A stretch of 64,000 nucleotides of DNA, from assembly GCA_903847605.1 (NCBI GenBank), contig CAINED010000059.1:1-64000 (forward strand). The letters run 5' to 3'. The stretch comes from an uncultured Hyphomicrobiales bacterium (GTDB taxonomy: Bacteria > Pseudomonadota > Alphaproteobacteria > Rhizobiales > Beijerinckiaceae). The notes under the pieces are model-generated. The model ran no database searches. It saw only the letters and a program-made list of their open reading frames with translations, and was not told where the DNA came from. The translations under genes and the position numbers were made by a program. Positions 48,521 to 63,413 of this stretch are shown piece after piece (position 1 is the first letter of the stretch; each line of letters opens with the position of its first letter).

Positions 48521-48548
48521 AAGGGCGGTCGTGAGGCCGCCCTTTTTT
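48521..48548 (+). terminator. Rho-independent terminator after hppA
   Basis: AAGGGCGG/CCGCCCTT stem with loop TCGTGAGG, followed by six T residues. It sits 23 bases past the hppA stop. Confidence 0.9.
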
Positions 48549-48567
48549 GCGTTCAAATTCCGGCAAC

Positions 48568-48597
48568 AAAAAATCCGGCGGGTAACGCCGGATTTTT
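48568..48597 (-). terminator. Bidirectional terminator after bamE
   Basis: AAAAAATCCGGCG-GGTAA-CGCCGGATTTTT forms a stem with A-run on one side and T-run on the other, so it can stop transcription either way. It is 25 bases beyond the bamE stop. Confidence 0.85.
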
Positions 48598-48621
48598 CAA
48601 ATCATCAGATTGCCGATGCGA

Positions 48622-49119
48622 TCACCGTGGCCCGGGATTGTCGCTGAAGCGCAGGAGGTTCTGCAGCATGTTGCGCACGAAGGACGGCTCGTTGCCGGCG
48701 GTCGGTGTGGTGCGCGTCACATAGTCGATGAGCTGCCCGTCCTCCATCCCGTAATTGGCGATGCGGGTGACTTTCTTGTTCTTGTCGTAATAGACGGCGA
48801 AGACGCGCTGGTCGCGGATCGACTCCTTCATGAACGCAACCGGCCGCACGACCTTCTGGCTGATGTAGTACCAGGCGTCGCCGCCAACGGTCGATGTCGT
48901 TGAAGGCGTGCCGAGGACGACCAGCACCTGTTCCGCCGAAGAGCCGACCTGCACCTGGCTGATGGTGCGCTCGTCCACGACGTAGCCGCGATAGACTTCG
49001 CCGTCGTAGCCGAGGCAGCCGCCGAGCGCCACGGGCAGGGCGAGCGCCGCTGCGAGCGCGAGCTTGCGCGCCGGACGTTGCCTTTGCATCCGGAACTGTG
49101 CTGCCGAAAAGCGCCCCAT
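48622..49119 (-). CDS. bamE: Outer-membrane assembly lipoprotein BamE
   Basis: A 165-residue lipoprotein of the BAM complex that folds outer-membrane proteins. The signal peptide ends in a lipobox LGGC (PVALGGCLG), followed by the BamE domain: ISQVQVGSSAEQVLVVLGTP, the hallmark G.P tail of this fold. ATG 49119 follows GGAG; a longer frame exists. In rhizobia this gene sits next to the bc1 chaperone, as here. Confidence 0.92.
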   Translation of the reverse strand: MGRFSAAQFRMQRQRPARKLALAAALALPVALGGCLGYDGEVYRGYVVDERTISQVQVGSSAEQVLVVLGTPSTTSTVGGDAWYYISQKVVRPVAFMKESIRDQRVFAVYYDKNKKVTRIANYGMEDGQLIDYVTRTTPTAGNEPSFVRNMLQNLLRFSDNPGPR

Positions 49120-49324
49120 GACATTACTCCGCGTGACCGCCGGGCGGCCGTGCCGTCCCGGCATGACGTTGCGTCAGCGGGACTTTCCCCTTGCATCCGG
49201 GGCAGGCGATGCCTAACCCCCGTTACAGCCAAAATCAAGGCAGCATGGGACGTTGCAAGTTTTGCTGGCATGTCCCCGCTGAATTTCGCGTTTACGAAAA
49301 AAGCCGCGCCCCGAGGTTCGAGCC

Positions 49325-49864
49325 GTGATCTTCAAACTGTTCCGACGCAATCCCAACGAAGCGCTCATCGACCGGCTTCACGGCGAGATCATGGCGCAGG
49401 CGCGCAATCCCGTACTTTTCACCGACTATGGCGTATCCGACACACCTGAAGGGCGTTTCGAGATGGTGGCCTTGCACGTTCTGATGGCCGTGCGCCGTCT
49501 CAATGCCTTGCCTTCGCCCGGTCCCGACCTCGCGCAGGATTTGACCGACGCCATGTTCCAGCATTTTGAAATCGCCTTTCGGGAGATGGGCGTCAGCGAT
49601 ACGACCGTCCCCAAGCGCATGAAAAAGTTTGCCTCCTCGTGGCTCGGCCGCGCGCGCGCCTATGGCGGCGCGCTGGATGCGGGCGATGGCGAAGCGCTGT
49701 CGCAGGCGCTTTCGCGGAATGTCTACGGCGAGGACAAAATTATCCCGCAGGCGAGCCGGTTGGCGCGCTATATTGAAGCGGTCGGCGCGTTCTGGTCGAG
49801 CGTTCCCGTGGATGTGTTTCTGAGCGGACCGCTGCCGGCGGTGGCCCCGGAGACCATCACGTGA
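49325..49864 (+). CDS. Ubiquinol-cytochrome c chaperone (CBP3-like)
   Basis: A 179-residue protein of the Ubiq_cyt_C_chap family, thought to help assemble the cytochrome bc1 complex. Motifs: FKLFRRNPNEALIDRLHGEI, FTDYGVSDTPEGRFEMV and FREMGVSDTTVPKRMKKF. GTG start. Divergent from bamE; the next gene begins 37 bases later. Confidence 0.9.
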   Translation: MIFKLFRRNPNEALIDRLHGEIMAQARNPVLFTDYGVSDTPEGRFEMVALHVLMAVRRLNALPSPGPDLAQDLTDAMFQHFEIAFREMGVSDTTVPKRMKKFASSWLGRARAYGGALDAGDGEALSQALSRNVYGEDKIIPQASRLARYIEAVGAFWSSVPVDVFLSGPLPAVAPETIT

Positions 49865-49901
49865 GGCGCGTGCTCGAACCGCGATTGGTAGGAGCGAGGA
49901 A

Positions 49902-50504
49902 ATGAAACAGCAAAGGTCGCTCAAGAAACCAGCCCCGCAAGGGCCGTTTTCGCGCTGGTTTTCGCTGGACGAACTGGCGGGACTGCCCGGCGGCAGGATC
50001 GGGATCGAAGCCACGGCCGAGGAGCGCGCTGCTCTGGCGAAAGCGAACGATCTGCCCGAAATCAAGAGCTTGGTCGCCGATGTTCATGTTTTGATTCAGC
50101 CGCGTGAAATTGTCTTGTCGGGCGAGGTCCGCGCCCGCATCGTGCAAAACTGTGTCGTGACGCTCGACCCCTTCGAATCCGACCTGCGCGAAGCGATCGA
50201 CATCCGCTACGCGCCGCAGGCCGCGCCTCCACCGACTAAAGGCCGTGGGAAGCCTGCCGAAAAGATTGCGCCGCCGGATCACGATGCGCTTGCCGACGAT
50301 CCGCCCGAGCCGCTGCCCGGCGATCACATCGACCTAGGGGCCGTCGCAGCGGAATTCTTTGCGCTCGGTCTCGACCCCTATCCGCGCAAGCCCGGTGCGG
50401 AATTTGCGATTTCCGACGAGGAAGTTGCAGCCGGCAAGACCGACGAGGAGCGGAAAAATCCCTTTGCAGCGCTCGCCAGTCTCCGCACGCCCAAATCCGG
50501 ATGA
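49902..50504 (+). CDS. DUF177 (YceD-like) protein
   Basis: A 200-residue protein of the YceD family, linked in many bacteria to 23S rRNA and rpmF/plsX loci. The core is RARIVQNCVVTLDPFES, where NCVVTL is the key motif, and the C-terminus has NPFAALASL. It precedes plsX here, as is usual. Confidence 0.9.
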   Translation: MKQQRSLKKPAPQGPFSRWFSLDELAGLPGGRIGIEATAEERAALAKANDLPEIKSLVADVHVLIQPREIVLSGEVRARIVQNCVVTLDPFESDLREAIDIRYAPQAAPPPTKGRGKPAEKIAPPDHDALADDPPEPLPGDHIDLGAVAAEFFALGLDPYPRKPGAEFAISDEEVAAGKTDEERKNPFAALASLRTPKSG

Positions 50505-50614
50505 CGCCTGTCCGGCTTTCGGTTGCGTTCGCACTGCAAATGGCTATTGTCCCGCCGCCTATCCGCGAAGTTACGGGCCTGTCCAGCCCGCCAAGGGCTT
50601 GAACCCGTCATCCC

Positions 50615-51700
50615 ATGCAGCAGCAGAACGTTCGCATAGCGATTGACGCCATGGGCGGCGACGATGGGCCTGAAATGGTCGTCCCGGGCTGCGCGCGGTT
50701 CCTGCAGCGGCGGAGCGATGCGAAATTCCTGCTTTTCGGGGATCAGGCCCGGATCAACCCGCTGCTCGAGGCCAATCCTGCCCTCAAAGCCGTCAGCACC
50801 GTCGTTCATACGGATGTCGCGGTTCAGATGGGCGACAAGCCAAGTCAGGCCCTGCGCAAGGGACGCCGGGTCTCCTCCATGTGGATGGCGATCGAAGCGG
50901 TCAAGAAGGGCGAGGCTGACGTGGCCATCTCCGCCGGTAATACCGGCGCTCTCATGGCCATGGCCAAGGTCTGTCTCAAGACGATGCCTTCGATCGAGCG
51001 TCCGGCGCTCGCGGGGTTGTGGCCGACGCAGAACGGCCGCTCGATCGTGCTCGATCTCGGCGCCTCCATCGGGGCGGGCGCGCGGCACCTCGTCGATCTC
51101 GCCATCATGGGCTCGGCGATGGCGCGGATCGTTCTCGGGCGCGATAATCCGACGGTTGGGCTCCTCAATGTCGGCGTCGAGGAGATCAAGGGCATCGAGG
51201 AGGTCAAGGAAGCCGGCCGCATTTTGCGCGAGGCGCATTTCCCGCACATGACCTATCATGGCTTCGTCGAGGGCGACGATCTCGGCAAGGGCACCTGCGA
51301 TGTGGTGGTCACCGAGGGTTTCACCGGGAATATCGCCCTGAAAACGGCCGAGGGCACTGCCAAGCAGATTGCGCATTACCTGCGCGAGGCGATGGGATCA
51401 GGGTTTCTGTCGAAGCTTGGCTATCTGCTGGCGCGCAGCGCTTTCGAGCAACTGCGCGAAAAGATGGACCCGCGCCGGGTCAATGGCGGGGTTTTTCTGG
51501 GCCTCGAGGGCATCGTGATCAAGAGCCATGGCGGCACGGATGCGGTGGGTTTCGCAGGAGCCGTCGAAATCGGCTATGCGATGGTGAAACAGGAATTGCA
51601 GGCGAAGATTCGCCAGACGATGGAACAGTCGCACGAGAGCAGGGCCGCGGCAGCGATACTCGCGCAGGCCTCGGCCCCCGCCAGCGACGGCAATAACTAG
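50615..51700 (+). CDS. plsX: Phosphate acyltransferase PlsX
   Basis: A 361-residue peripheral enzyme making acyl-phosphate from acyl-ACP, the entry to phospholipid synthesis. Motifs: [30 protein letters not shown] and [19 protein letters not shown] at 50615. Followed by fabH after 16 bases. Confidence 0.96.
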   Translation: MQQQNVRIAIDAMGGDDGPEMVVPGCARFLQRRSDAKFLLFGDQARINPLLEANPALKAVSTVVHTDVAVQMGDKPSQALRKGRRVSSMWMAIEAVKKGEADVAISAGNTGALMAMAKVCLKTMPSIERPALAGLWPTQNGRSIVLDLGASIGAGARHLVDLAIMGSAMARIVLGRDNPTVGLLNVGVEEIKGIEEVKEAGRILREAHFPHMTYHGFVEGDDLGKGTCDVVVTEGFTGNIALKTAEGTAKQIAHYLREAMGSGFLSKLGYLLARSAFEQLREKMDPRRVNGGVFLGLEGIVIKSHGGTDAVGFAGAVEIGYAMVKQELQAKIRQTMEQSHESRAAAAILAQASAPASDGNN

Positions 51701-51716
51701 AGACCGGCAGGACGAC

Positions 51717-52703
51717 GTGGCATCAGGACAGTGTGTGCGAGCGGTTGTGGCTGGCGTGGGGGCCTGTACCCCCGAGCGCGTCGTCACGAATGCCGAACTC
51801 GAGAAGAAGGTCGATACGACCGACGATTGGATCGTGCAGCGTACGGGCATACGTCAGCGCTACATCGCCGGGGAAGGTGAGACGACTTCGACCCTTGCGA
51901 CCAAGGCCGCACAACGCGCGCTGGAGGCTGCAGGCCTCACTGCTGCCGACGTCGACCTGATCGTACTTGCGACCTCGACCCCGGACTATACTTTTCCCGC
52001 GACTGCGACCCAAGTGCAGGCGGCCCTTGGCGTCACACGCGGCGCGGCTTTCGACGTGCAGGCGGTTTGCTCCGGGTTCGTTTTCGCCGTCAGCGTCGCC
52101 GAAAAGTTCATTGCGACCGGCGCGAGCGCATGCGCGCTGGTGATCGGGGCCGAGACCTTCTCGCGAATTCTCGACTGGGAGGATCGCACGACCTGCGTCC
52201 TCTTCGGCGATGGCGCCGGCGCGATCGTCCTGAAGGCCGAACCCGGGCAGGGTACGACCGATGACCGCGGCGTCCTGACTTCGCACCTGCGCTCGGACGG
52301 CCGCCATCGGGAAAAGCTGTACGTGGACGGCGGCCCGTCGGCGACGGGGACGGTGGGCCATCTGCGCATGTCCGGCCGCGAGGTTTTCCGTCACGCCGTC
52401 GGGATGGTCACGGATGTGATGACAGACGCCTTCGCGGCGACCGGGCTGACAGCTGGGGATCTCGACTGGTTCGTGCCGCATCAGGCAAACGAGCGGATCA
52501 TCGACGCTTCGGCGGAAAAGCTCGGCATCGATTCGAAAAAAATCGTGAAAACCGTGGCGCTGCATGGGAACACCTCGGCGGCGTCCATTCCGCTGGCGCT
52601 TGCGACGGCCGTTGCCGACGGGCGCATCAAGCGCGGTGACATCGTGATGATCGAGGCGATGGGCGGCGGCTTCACATGGGGCGCGGCGATTCTACGCTGG
52701 TAA
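51717..52703 (+). CDS. fabH: Beta-ketoacyl-ACP synthase III
   Basis: A 328-residue enzyme starting fatty acid elongation by condensing acetyl-CoA with malonyl-ACP. The triad is complete: Cys in VQAVCSGF, His in VPHQANERI, Asn in [16 protein letters not shown] start at 51717. Ends 100 bases ahead of ihfA. Confidence 0.96.
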   Translation: MASGQCVRAVVAGVGACTPERVVTNAELEKKVDTTDDWIVQRTGIRQRYIAGEGETTSTLATKAAQRALEAAGLTAADVDLIVLATSTPDYTFPATATQVQAALGVTRGAAFDVQAVCSGFVFAVSVAEKFIATGASACALVIGAETFSRILDWEDRTTCVLFGDGAGAIVLKAEPGQGTTDDRGVLTSHLRSDGRHREKLYVDGGPSATGTVGHLRMSGREVFRHAVGMVTDVMTDAFAATGLTAGDLDWFVPHQANERIIDASAEKLGIDSKKIVKTVALHGNTSAASIPLALATAVADGRIKRGDIVMIEAMGGGFTWGAAILRW

Positions 52704-52753
52704 TGTCAACCGCATTTACTTTGGCGATTGACAATTGTACGACAAACCGTTCT

Positions 52754-52783
52754 TTGGTCGCCGGATTGCGGCACTGTTATGAT
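52754..52783 (+). promoter_or_regulatory. Possible promoter of ihfA
   Basis: TTGGTC (52754-52759) and TATGAT (52778-52783) are separated by 18 bases and lie about 20 bases before the ihfA start. A TTGACA at 52728 has no matching -10 box. Reading only; not tested. Confidence 0.35.
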
Positions 52784-52803
52784 GTAACAAATTTGAGAAC
52801 GCG

Positions 52804-53160
52804 ATGCCGAAGGAAACGAGAGACAAACCACTGGCGGACACGCCGTCGTCCAAGACCATTACGCGGGCGGACCTCGCCGAAGCCGTTTACCGGCAAGTGG
52901 GCCTTTCGCGGGCCGACGCCGCCAATATGGTCGAAATCGTTCTGAAAGAAATCAGCGACGCAGCCGTGCGCGGCGAGAATATCAAACTCTCCTCGTTCGG
53001 GACGTTCATGCTGCGCTCCAAGAAAGAGCGGCAGGGGCGCAATCCCAAGACCGGCGAGGAAGTGCCGATCACGCCGAGACGCGTGATGACGTTCAAGGCT
53101 TCGAATATCATGAAGCGGCGAATCAACGGCGAAGCGCCTGGCGAAGACGACGGCGATTGA
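52804..53160 (+). CDS. ihfA: Integration host factor alpha subunit
   Basis: A 118-residue DNA-bending protein of the HU/IHF family. Motifs: [20 protein letters not shown], the beta-arm [18 protein letters not shown], and a basic tail. It pairs with IHF beta, not in this window, to bend DNA at promoters and recombination sites. Between fabH and merR, the standard rhizobial order. Confidence 0.95.
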   Translation: MPKETRDKPLADTPSSKTITRADLAEAVYRQVGLSRADAANMVEIVLKEISDAAVRGENIKLSSFGTFMLRSKKERQGRNPKTGEEVPITPRRVMTFKASNIMKRRINGEAPGEDDGD

Positions 53161-53203
53161 CGCTATCCCGTCGCCGCAGCGGGCGCAGGCGGAGGATGGG
53201 ATC

Positions 53204-53701
53204 ATGGACAAGAGCCCCGACGCTTTCAGGACTATCAGCGAGGCGGCGGAAGAACTCGACCTTCCCCAGCACGTCCTGCGCTTCTGGGAAACGCGCTTTC
53301 CGCAAATCAAGCCCATGAAGCGCGGCGGCGGCCGGCGCTATTACCGGCCTGAGGACGTCGAACTCTTGGCCTCGATCCGCCATCTGCTTTACGGCGAAGG
53401 CTATACGATCAAGGGCGTGCAGCGCATTCTCAAGCAGCAGCACGGGACGAAGGCCGTCGTAGACCTCGTGCATCAGTTGCGCTCGCAGAAGGCGCCGGCG
53501 GGGGCGGCGGCGCTGGCGAATGCGGGTTACGCAGTCTCCGAAGATGCGGAGGCCTCAATACGGTCGCACGAGATTTCCCTCCCTGTTGCGCCCGCCGCCG
53601 CCAGTCCGCTGCTGGCGGAGCGCCAGCGGCAGGATCTGCTTGCGGCGCTTGCCTCCGTTGTCGAAGCACTCGAAATTCTGGAAACGGCGCGCGCGGCGTG
53701 A
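53204..53701 (+). CDS. MerR-family regulator
   Basis: A 165-residue regulator. N-terminal helix-turn-helix [20 protein letters not shown] then [15 protein letters not shown]. Unlike classical MerR it lacks a Cys metal site at the C-terminus and has an Ala-rich end. The ligand is unknown. Downstream of ihfA with a 43-base gap. Confidence 0.9.
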   Translation: MDKSPDAFRTISEAAEELDLPQHVLRFWETRFPQIKPMKRGGGRRYYRPEDVELLASIRHLLYGEGYTIKGVQRILKQQHGTKAVVDLVHQLRSQKAPAGAAALANAGYAVSEDAEASIRSHEISLPVAPAAASPLLAERQRQDLLAALASVVEALEILETARAA

Positions 53702-53776
53702 CGCGCCAAAATCTCACGAAGAAAGTGCGGCAAGGCTGTTTCCTTCGCCGCACAAATCGGCCATAAGACCCGCCGT

Positions 53777-53854
53777 CGGAGTGTAGCGCAGCCCGGTTAG
53801 CGCACTTGTCTGGGGGACAAGGGGTCGTGGGTTCGAATCCCGCCACTCCGACCA
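53777..53854 (+). tRNA. tRNA-Pro (GGG)
   Basis: A 78-base tRNA. Acceptor CGGAGTG/CACTCCG, D-arm GCGCAGCCCGGTTAGCGC, anticodon stem CTTGT/ACAAG with loop CTGGGGG giving anticodon GGG, T-arm CGTGGGTTCGAATCCCG. The CCA end is encoded (53852-53854). Confidence 0.97.
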
Positions 53855-54073
53855 TTTCCCCAAAGTTTTTGGTCGAACCCACGACATTTTTTCGATCCCG
53901 CGGTCGGCCTTCGGCCGGAACGGGATTGCCGGGATTTTCGGGTCGAATCCGCCAGCCGTCCGTTCCCTCCTGCAATTTCTGTCCGGAGGCTTTTCGTCAA
54001 CCAATTGTCATGCTTAAGAGAGTGTTGAGATGGGCGCCGGGGAGGCGCCTTTCGTTTGCCCGAGGGAGCGCCC

Positions 54074-58456
<4,383 letters not shown>

Positions 58457-58607
58457 CGGCTCCGCCCGGCCGAAGCCGGTCGGCGCCCATCGCGGGGAGG
58501 CTTGCGCAGGTTTTATTGCGCGCAACTCGAGCATCGTGCGAAGAAGCGCTTTCGGCGTTTCGCGGGAGGATTCCACCTCGTCGCACGCTGGTCGAGCCCG
58601 AAGCAAT

Positions 58608-59858
58608 ATGCCCGAGTCATTCAGCCGCCAGGTCATATTCGTCGTCAACGGCCCCGGGGAGATCTCGGGCTGGCTCTATCCGCTGGCGTCCAGCCTCAAG
58701 CGCGAACTGCCGCACGTAAAGGTCTGCGTCGCGCTGGCGCCTTGCGTTTTCTCGAGCGGGGCCGAACTCGCCGTGGTGCGTGCGCTTGCCTATGTGGACG
58801 AGGCCTGTTCCGTCTGGGACATGTTCAGGCTGGCCGCTACGGGCCGATTGCCGGCCGGATTCTCTGCGGACTTGCCGGGTATCGTCGTACATCTCGGCGG
58901 TGAGAGCTATTTTTCATGGGCGATCGCAAAATGGCTGAAGCAGAAGTGTTTCGCCTATGTGGAGACGCCTTTTCCGTTGCAAAGGCGTTTCGAGAAGGTG
59001 TTTTTCTCCGGCTTCGAGAAGATTGCAGATCGCGCCCTGCCGGCTAATGGCCAGATTATCGGCGAACTCATGCTCGACGCCACGCATATGCGTTGCCCCG
59101 AGCGTGCGACCCGCGAGCGGCGCGAATTCCTGATCGGCCTTTATCCCGGCAGCCGGGATTATCTCGTCAAATATACGCTTCCGTTCATGAGCGTTGCGGC
59201 CGATCTCGTTTCGAAAGCCGCGCCGCAGATCAGATGGGCTGTCGCGAGGGCGGACTTTCTGCCCATGGATTTCCTGCGCGATCTGCCCGACGTGAACGAC
59301 GGGCGTCCGCTTGAAGGTCAGAACATGCGCTTCGAGGACGGTCCTGAAGGTCCGGCGCTGGTGACGACGGCGGGTACGCGCATCGAAATCCGCGCCAATG
59401 CCGACGTGCTGCCGGACATCAGCATGGGGCTGACCATTCCGGGCACGAATACGGCAGAATTGGCGATACTGGGCGTGCCCATTGTTCTGATCCTGCCGAC
59501 AGTCTGGGCGGAAACGAGCCCGCTGCCGGGGATTGGCGGCCATCTCAGCCACATCCCCTTCGTCGGCCGCTATCTCAAGCGCGCGGCGGCGCATCTCTAT
59601 CTGCGGCGGTTGAAGTTTCTCGCCCATCCGAACCGGCGCGCAAATCGTATGGTGGTGCCGGAACTCGTCGGCCCAATTCGCGCCAGCGAAGTGGCGGAGG
59701 CCGTGCTGAAACTGGCGTCGCAGGATCTCGAACCGATTGCAAAAGACTTGCAGGAGATCATGGGAAAGACCGGCGCCACTGCGCGCTTCCTCGCGGAATT
59801 GCGGCCCTATCTCGAAGCAGGCGATGAGCGGGCGCGACTGGATGTTCCAATGGCATAG
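58608..59858 (+). CDS. LpxB-like glycosyltransferase
   Basis: A 416-residue protein of the lipid-A-disaccharide synthase-related family. Start RQVIFVVNGPGEISGWLYPL matches the LpxB-like opening (GPGEISG), with GGESYFSWAIAK and the C-terminal MGLTIPGTNTAELAI. True LpxB joins UDP-diacylglucosamine and lipid X; this shorter relative may have another acceptor. ATG at 58608 gives the family start. Possibly linked to the glycan genes to the right. Confidence 0.8.
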   Translation: MPESFSRQVIFVVNGPGEISGWLYPLASSLKRELPHVKVCVALAPCVFSSGAELAVVRALAYVDEACSVWDMFRLAATGRLPAGFSADLPGIVVHLGGESYFSWAIAKWLKQKCFAYVETPFPLQRRFEKVFFSGFEKIADRALPANGQIIGELMLDATHMRCPERATRERREFLIGLYPGSRDYLVKYTLPFMSVAADLVSKAAPQIRWAVARADFLPMDFLRDLPDVNDGRPLEGQNMRFEDGPEGPALVTTAGTRIEIRANADVLPDISMGLTIPGTNTAELAILGVPIVLILPTVWAETSPLPGIGGHLSHIPFVGRYLKRAAAHLYLRRLKFLAHPNRRANRMVVPELVGPIRASEVAEAVLKLASQDLEPIAKDLQEIMGKTGATARFLAELRPYLEAGDERARLDVPMA

Positions 59859-59868
59859 TGGCCGCCGT

Positions 59869-61362
59869 TCAGTCCCCTTTCTTGCGAAAAAGAAAAACGC
59901 CGTCACGGTCGTGCAGCCGGACAAAGGATGAATTGGCATCGAGCCGATCGAGCCATGCCTTTGCAGAGTTCCTGTCCATCCGCCAGCCAGGATGGCGCGT
60001 GTCGATAAGTATCACATCGAAGTTGCCAATTTCATCAGCGCCAGAATTGGGGAAAATACGAATACTCTTCCGATGACTTAGATGAGGCGCTATCCAGGAA
60101 GTCGTCAAGACGGAGTCTTTGGCGGATACAAGTGTCAATGCCTCCCTTATAGAAGAGCTCGTGTCCTGATTTTTTAAATACCCCTCGAAGTATCCAAATT
60201 TCGCCAGCGCCAAAAAGGAGATGATGGACAGAACAACGATTACCATTGGTTTGCGAATCAGGGAGTAGCCTCTCGAATAAGACTCCAGGATAGCGAGAAA
60301 AAGGAATGGCAGAATGGGCAACGAGTAATGATGAATTAGGTCCTTGTAGGCATTCGACAGGCTCAGAAGATTGAGAAACAGCGCCGGCAGCGCAGCCAAT
60401 ATCGGCTTGAGCGCTCTTGCCGAAAGCCCCCACGAAAGTGGCAGGATCAACAACAATAGGTACTCGACATTTCGCCATGTAAACAAGTGTGATGCCACAA
60501 CCAATGGATTTGTGATCGCATTGATAATTATTCCGCCTATAGAATTCCCCAAATAACCGAAATTTGAGATCGCACTCACGACTCTCGGATTGTACGAAGG
60601 TAGAATCCAAATCATGGCAATCAAAAATGCCACGAGTCCTATGACCACGGCCACTCCGCCAAGCAGCGCTTTAAGGCGCCTGGTTGCGCTATCGGAGTTC
60701 TTTTCCGTTACCGCGGCCACGATTAGCCACGCGCCGAGCCCAACGATTGTGAGCGATAGCGCAGCTTTGCAAGCCGCGACAAAGAGCAGAAGAAAAACAA
60801 ACCAGAGCGTCCGACGCGTTTCCAGTGCATACACTGCGAATAGCAGGGCTGATGGCACAAACGCATCAGAATGAAAGTCGAAGAGATTTGCATTAAAAAT
60901 AAGTGGCGCGAGGAGATAGGCGCAAGAGAGCGACAATGCCGCATTTTCGCTGATATTCCGACGGCGCGCGAGCATGAAAATGGCAACGCCACCACTTGCC
61001 AAGCCGAGCGATTGCAGGGCAAAAAGCCAGTAAACTGATGGAGCAATGATGTAAAAAAGAGAAATTGGATAAAATATCCACGCGGCATGATCGCCAAGGA
61101 TGTGAAATCCGACAATTGAAACATAAGGCGTTTCTTTTTGACTGATAAGATAAATTGCTTGATCAAAAATGGCCAGATCAAATGCCGTGGACCTAAACAG
61201 AATGTGCCGGAACGTACTTGCCGCAAACAGGATGAGCGCAGCAGTTGAGGTTATTATCCATAGAAGCATTTTGTTTTCAGAATATTTTTCAACGCTTGGA
61301 GAGCTTTCGGCTGCCTTCTTGCCGTTCTCGTCTTTCTCAATACGACTTAAATTGGATGACAT
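59869..61362 (-). CDS. DUF2079 membrane protein, AT-rich
   Basis: A 497-residue protein with about 10-12 membrane segments. The DUF2079 signature AFDLAIFDQAIYLISQ and HILGDHAAWIFYPISLFY is present. Members are predicted glycosyltransferases (GT-C-like) of unknown substrate. Base composition is clearly more AT-rich than its neighbours. ATG 61362 overlaps the epimerase stop; the two and the GT2 form one operon. The composition suggests acquisition by transfer. Confidence 0.85.
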   Translation of the reverse strand: MSSNLSRIEKDENGKKAAESSPSVEKYSENKMLLWIITSTAALILFAASTFRHILFRSTAFDLAIFDQAIYLISQKETPYVSIVGFHILGDHAAWIFYPISLFYIIAPSVYWLFALQSLGLASGGVAIFMLARRRNISENAALSLSCAYLLAPLIFNANLFDFHSDAFVPSALLFAVYALETRRTLWFVFLLLFVAACKAALSLTIVGLGAWLIVAAVTEKNSDSATRRLKALLGGVAVVIGLVAFLIAMIWILPSYNPRVVSAISNFGYLGNSIGGIIINAITNPLVVASHLFTWRNVEYLLLLILPLSWGLSARALKPILAALPALFLNLLSLSNAYKDLIHHYSLPILPFLFLAILESYSRGYSLIRKPMVIVVLSIISFLALAKFGYFEGYLKNQDTSSSIREALTLVSAKDSVLTTSWIAPHLSHRKSIRIFPNSGADEIGNFDVILIDTRHPGWRMDRNSAKAWLDRLDANSSFVRLHDRDGVFLFRKKGD

Positions 61363-61366
61363 CGAC

Positions 61367-62356
61367 CTATTCCACGGATAACTTTGCGAAGTCGACGCTC
61401 TCGAGCATCGACGGAAAGTCTGGAAAAGCGACGGGAAGGTCAAACACAGCCGGCGTCACGCTGTGGCCATACGACTGGTCGGGATGGAGCATGCAGTAGC
61501 GATCCCACGGCGAAAGTTCGATGCGGAACGTGCGGATCAGGGCCTCCGCAAATCGCGTGTTCAGGTTGATCCCGAACAGCAGCGAATTTTCGTGATGGGC
61601 GCAGAATTCTCGCAAATAGTCATTCGCGCCTTGAGCAGCATTGCCGAGCACAAGCCGACCGGGCGTCGCGGAGCTTCGTTGCGCCTCAATGGCGCAGCGA
61701 ACGCTGCGGGCAATATCCAGCGCATGAACGACGTGAAATCGTCCTTCCGGGACACGAAACAGCCGCATGAGCCATATCCAGCGACGAGCCTGCGCCAGCA
61801 ATTTGACGAAATGGGAATAGGGCTTTGTCGGATCGCCGCCGAATACAAGCGTTGGGAAAAGGCCGGTCACCTGCAAACTGCCCGCGTAGTTTTCCATTTT
61901 CTGCACGAGACGATACTTGGACCGGATATAGTCGGTGCCGAATTCATTGGCGGCGGGAAGCAGTGCTCCATCGCGATCGAGTACGCTCGCGGTGCTGAAG
62001 TAGATGACCTTTCCGGCGCCTTGAGTTGCCAGATAGGCTGTCAGTGTATTGGCCGCATCGAGATTGACTTGCGCGGCCTCCGGTCCGCCCCAAGCGGCTG
62101 CAACGAGCACTGCGGAATCTATCCTCACGAGAGCGCCGCGATATTTTTCGAAGTCGCGGATGTCTGCTTCGATAATCGTCAGGCGCGGGTTCGCAGCATC
62201 TTTCAGGCGCAGGCGCGAGCGGTCGCGCAGGAGAACGACGACCTCGTGGTCCGTTTGGGCGAGCAAATCCTCGACGACATAGTGACCGACGCAGCCGCTG
62301 GCGCCGGTAACAAGAATGCGTTGTCGCCGGTGTGGGCGCAATACTGACGAGTTCAT
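61367..62356 (-). CDS. NAD-dependent epimerase/dehydratase
   Basis: A 329-residue extended SDR. Rossmann motif ILVTGASGCVGHYVVE; the active site has Tyr and Lys in DYIRSKYRLVQ (YxxxK). Substrate is probably a nucleotide sugar, from the neighbours. ATG 62356 overlaps the GT2 stop by four bases. Its stop nearly abuts the DUF2079 start. Confidence 0.88.
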   Translation of the reverse strand: MNSSVLRPHRRQRILVTGASGCVGHYVVEDLLAQTDHEVVVLLRDRSRLRLKDAANPRLTIIEADIRDFEKYRGALVRIDSAVLVAAAWGGPEAAQVNLDAANTLTAYLATQGAGKVIYFSTASVLDRDGALLPAANEFGTDYIRSKYRLVQKMENYAGSLQVTGLFPTLVFGGDPTKPYSHFVKLLAQARRWIWLMRLFRVPEGRFHVVHALDIARSVRCAIEAQRSSATPGRLVLGNAAQGANDYLREFCAHHENSLLFGINLNTRFAEALIRTFRIELSPWDRYCMLHPDQSYGHSVTPAVFDLPVAFPDFPSMLESVDFAKLSVE

Positions 62357-63234
62357 GGCTGCGGGCTGCGTGAAAACGAAAATATTGCGCGGCGTACGGC
62401 GCTCGCGATGCGATCGACTGTCTTCACGTCCGGAAGACTGTTCCGCCGCAGGCCGCCACTCGAGACATATTCTTGAATTTCGGGGCGCGCCATACCGCGC
62501 ATCTTTCGATATTCGCGCGCGTTGTGCGCGAAATAGAGATTGCCTGCATTGCTGTCGGGGCCACGTGGATGCGCGAGATGCAGAAGCGGATAACCGTCGA
62601 TGCGAACATAGGGGGCAAAGAGCTTCGCGATCCTTTCGGAAAGTTCGGTGTCTTCCCAGCCCCACGAAACGAAGTTCTCGTTGTAGCCTCCGGCCGCGAG
62701 CAAGGCGTCCCTGTTGAACAGAATCGCGCCGCCGACGCTATTGATATTCGTGCAGGCGATCCCGGGCGAAACAGGACCCATCCTGCGAGGCCAGTCGCGC
62801 GAGATGGTGTTCGGGTCGAGCGATGTCGTCAGGCCCGTCCAGGTCGCGCCTGAAATGTCGGCAAAACGTCCGTCCGAGGCCATCGCAGCTGCGGCGCCGG
62901 CGCGCAATCGCGACATGGCCGCGTCGAGGGCTTCCGGATACCACAGGACATCGGCGTCGTAGCTCGCCACATAAGGACGAACGGATTGCGAAAAGCCGAG
63001 ATTGAGCAAACGGGTCCGATGGAAGGCCAGGCGGCTTTCTTCGTAGAGATAGCGAATGCCATGGGTTCGGGCGAGGCCCGCCGCTTCAGGGTTTCCCGCA
63101 TTTTCGATCAGTACGATCGCGGCATTTGCAAAGCGGGTCGTGAGAAAAGCGAGAATTGCGGCAAGGTTCTTCAGACGCCTCGAACTGTCGCATCGGAAGG
63201 GTATGACGATCTCTAGGTCGGACAGGTCGATCAT
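62353..63234 (-). CDS. Glycosyltransferase, family 2-like with galactosyltransferase end
   Basis: A 293-residue GT-A fold enzyme. IVIPFRCDSSRRLKN at the start, DAD motif in VASYDADVLWYP, and the C-terminal FVSWGWEDTELSERI (GWGxED acceptor motif). It would transfer a sugar for a surface glycan. ATG 63234 chosen over an upstream start as the first residues match the family. First gene of the minus-strand operon. Confidence 0.87.
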   Translation of the reverse strand: MIDLSDLEIVIPFRCDSSRRLKNLAAILAFLTTRFANAAIVLIENAGNPEAAGLARTHGIRYLYEESRLAFHRTRLLNLGFSQSVRPYVASYDADVLWYPEALDAAMSRLRAGAAAAMASDGRFADISGATWTGLTTSLDPNTISRDWPRRMGPVSPGIACTNINSVGGAILFNRDALLAAGGYNENFVSWGWEDTELSERIAKLFAPYVRIDGYPLLHLAHPRGPDSNAGNLYFAHNAREYRKMRGMARPEIQEYVSSGGLRRNSLPDVKTVDRIASAVRRAIFSFSRSPQP

Positions 63235-63413
63235 GGGCAAGGTTTGCCAAGCAGGAGTGCGCAGTTTGCGCCTTTTGCGCCATGGTCCCACCGAAGGGCA
63301 AGCCGGTCAGCGTTAATTGGCCGGCGCAGCGGCGGCAGCTTTTTAACCGCCCTGCGCTGCTGTATGCGTGTCTGGCGAGCGAAACAGGGGCGCGCGAGGG
63401 GTAGCTGGGGAAT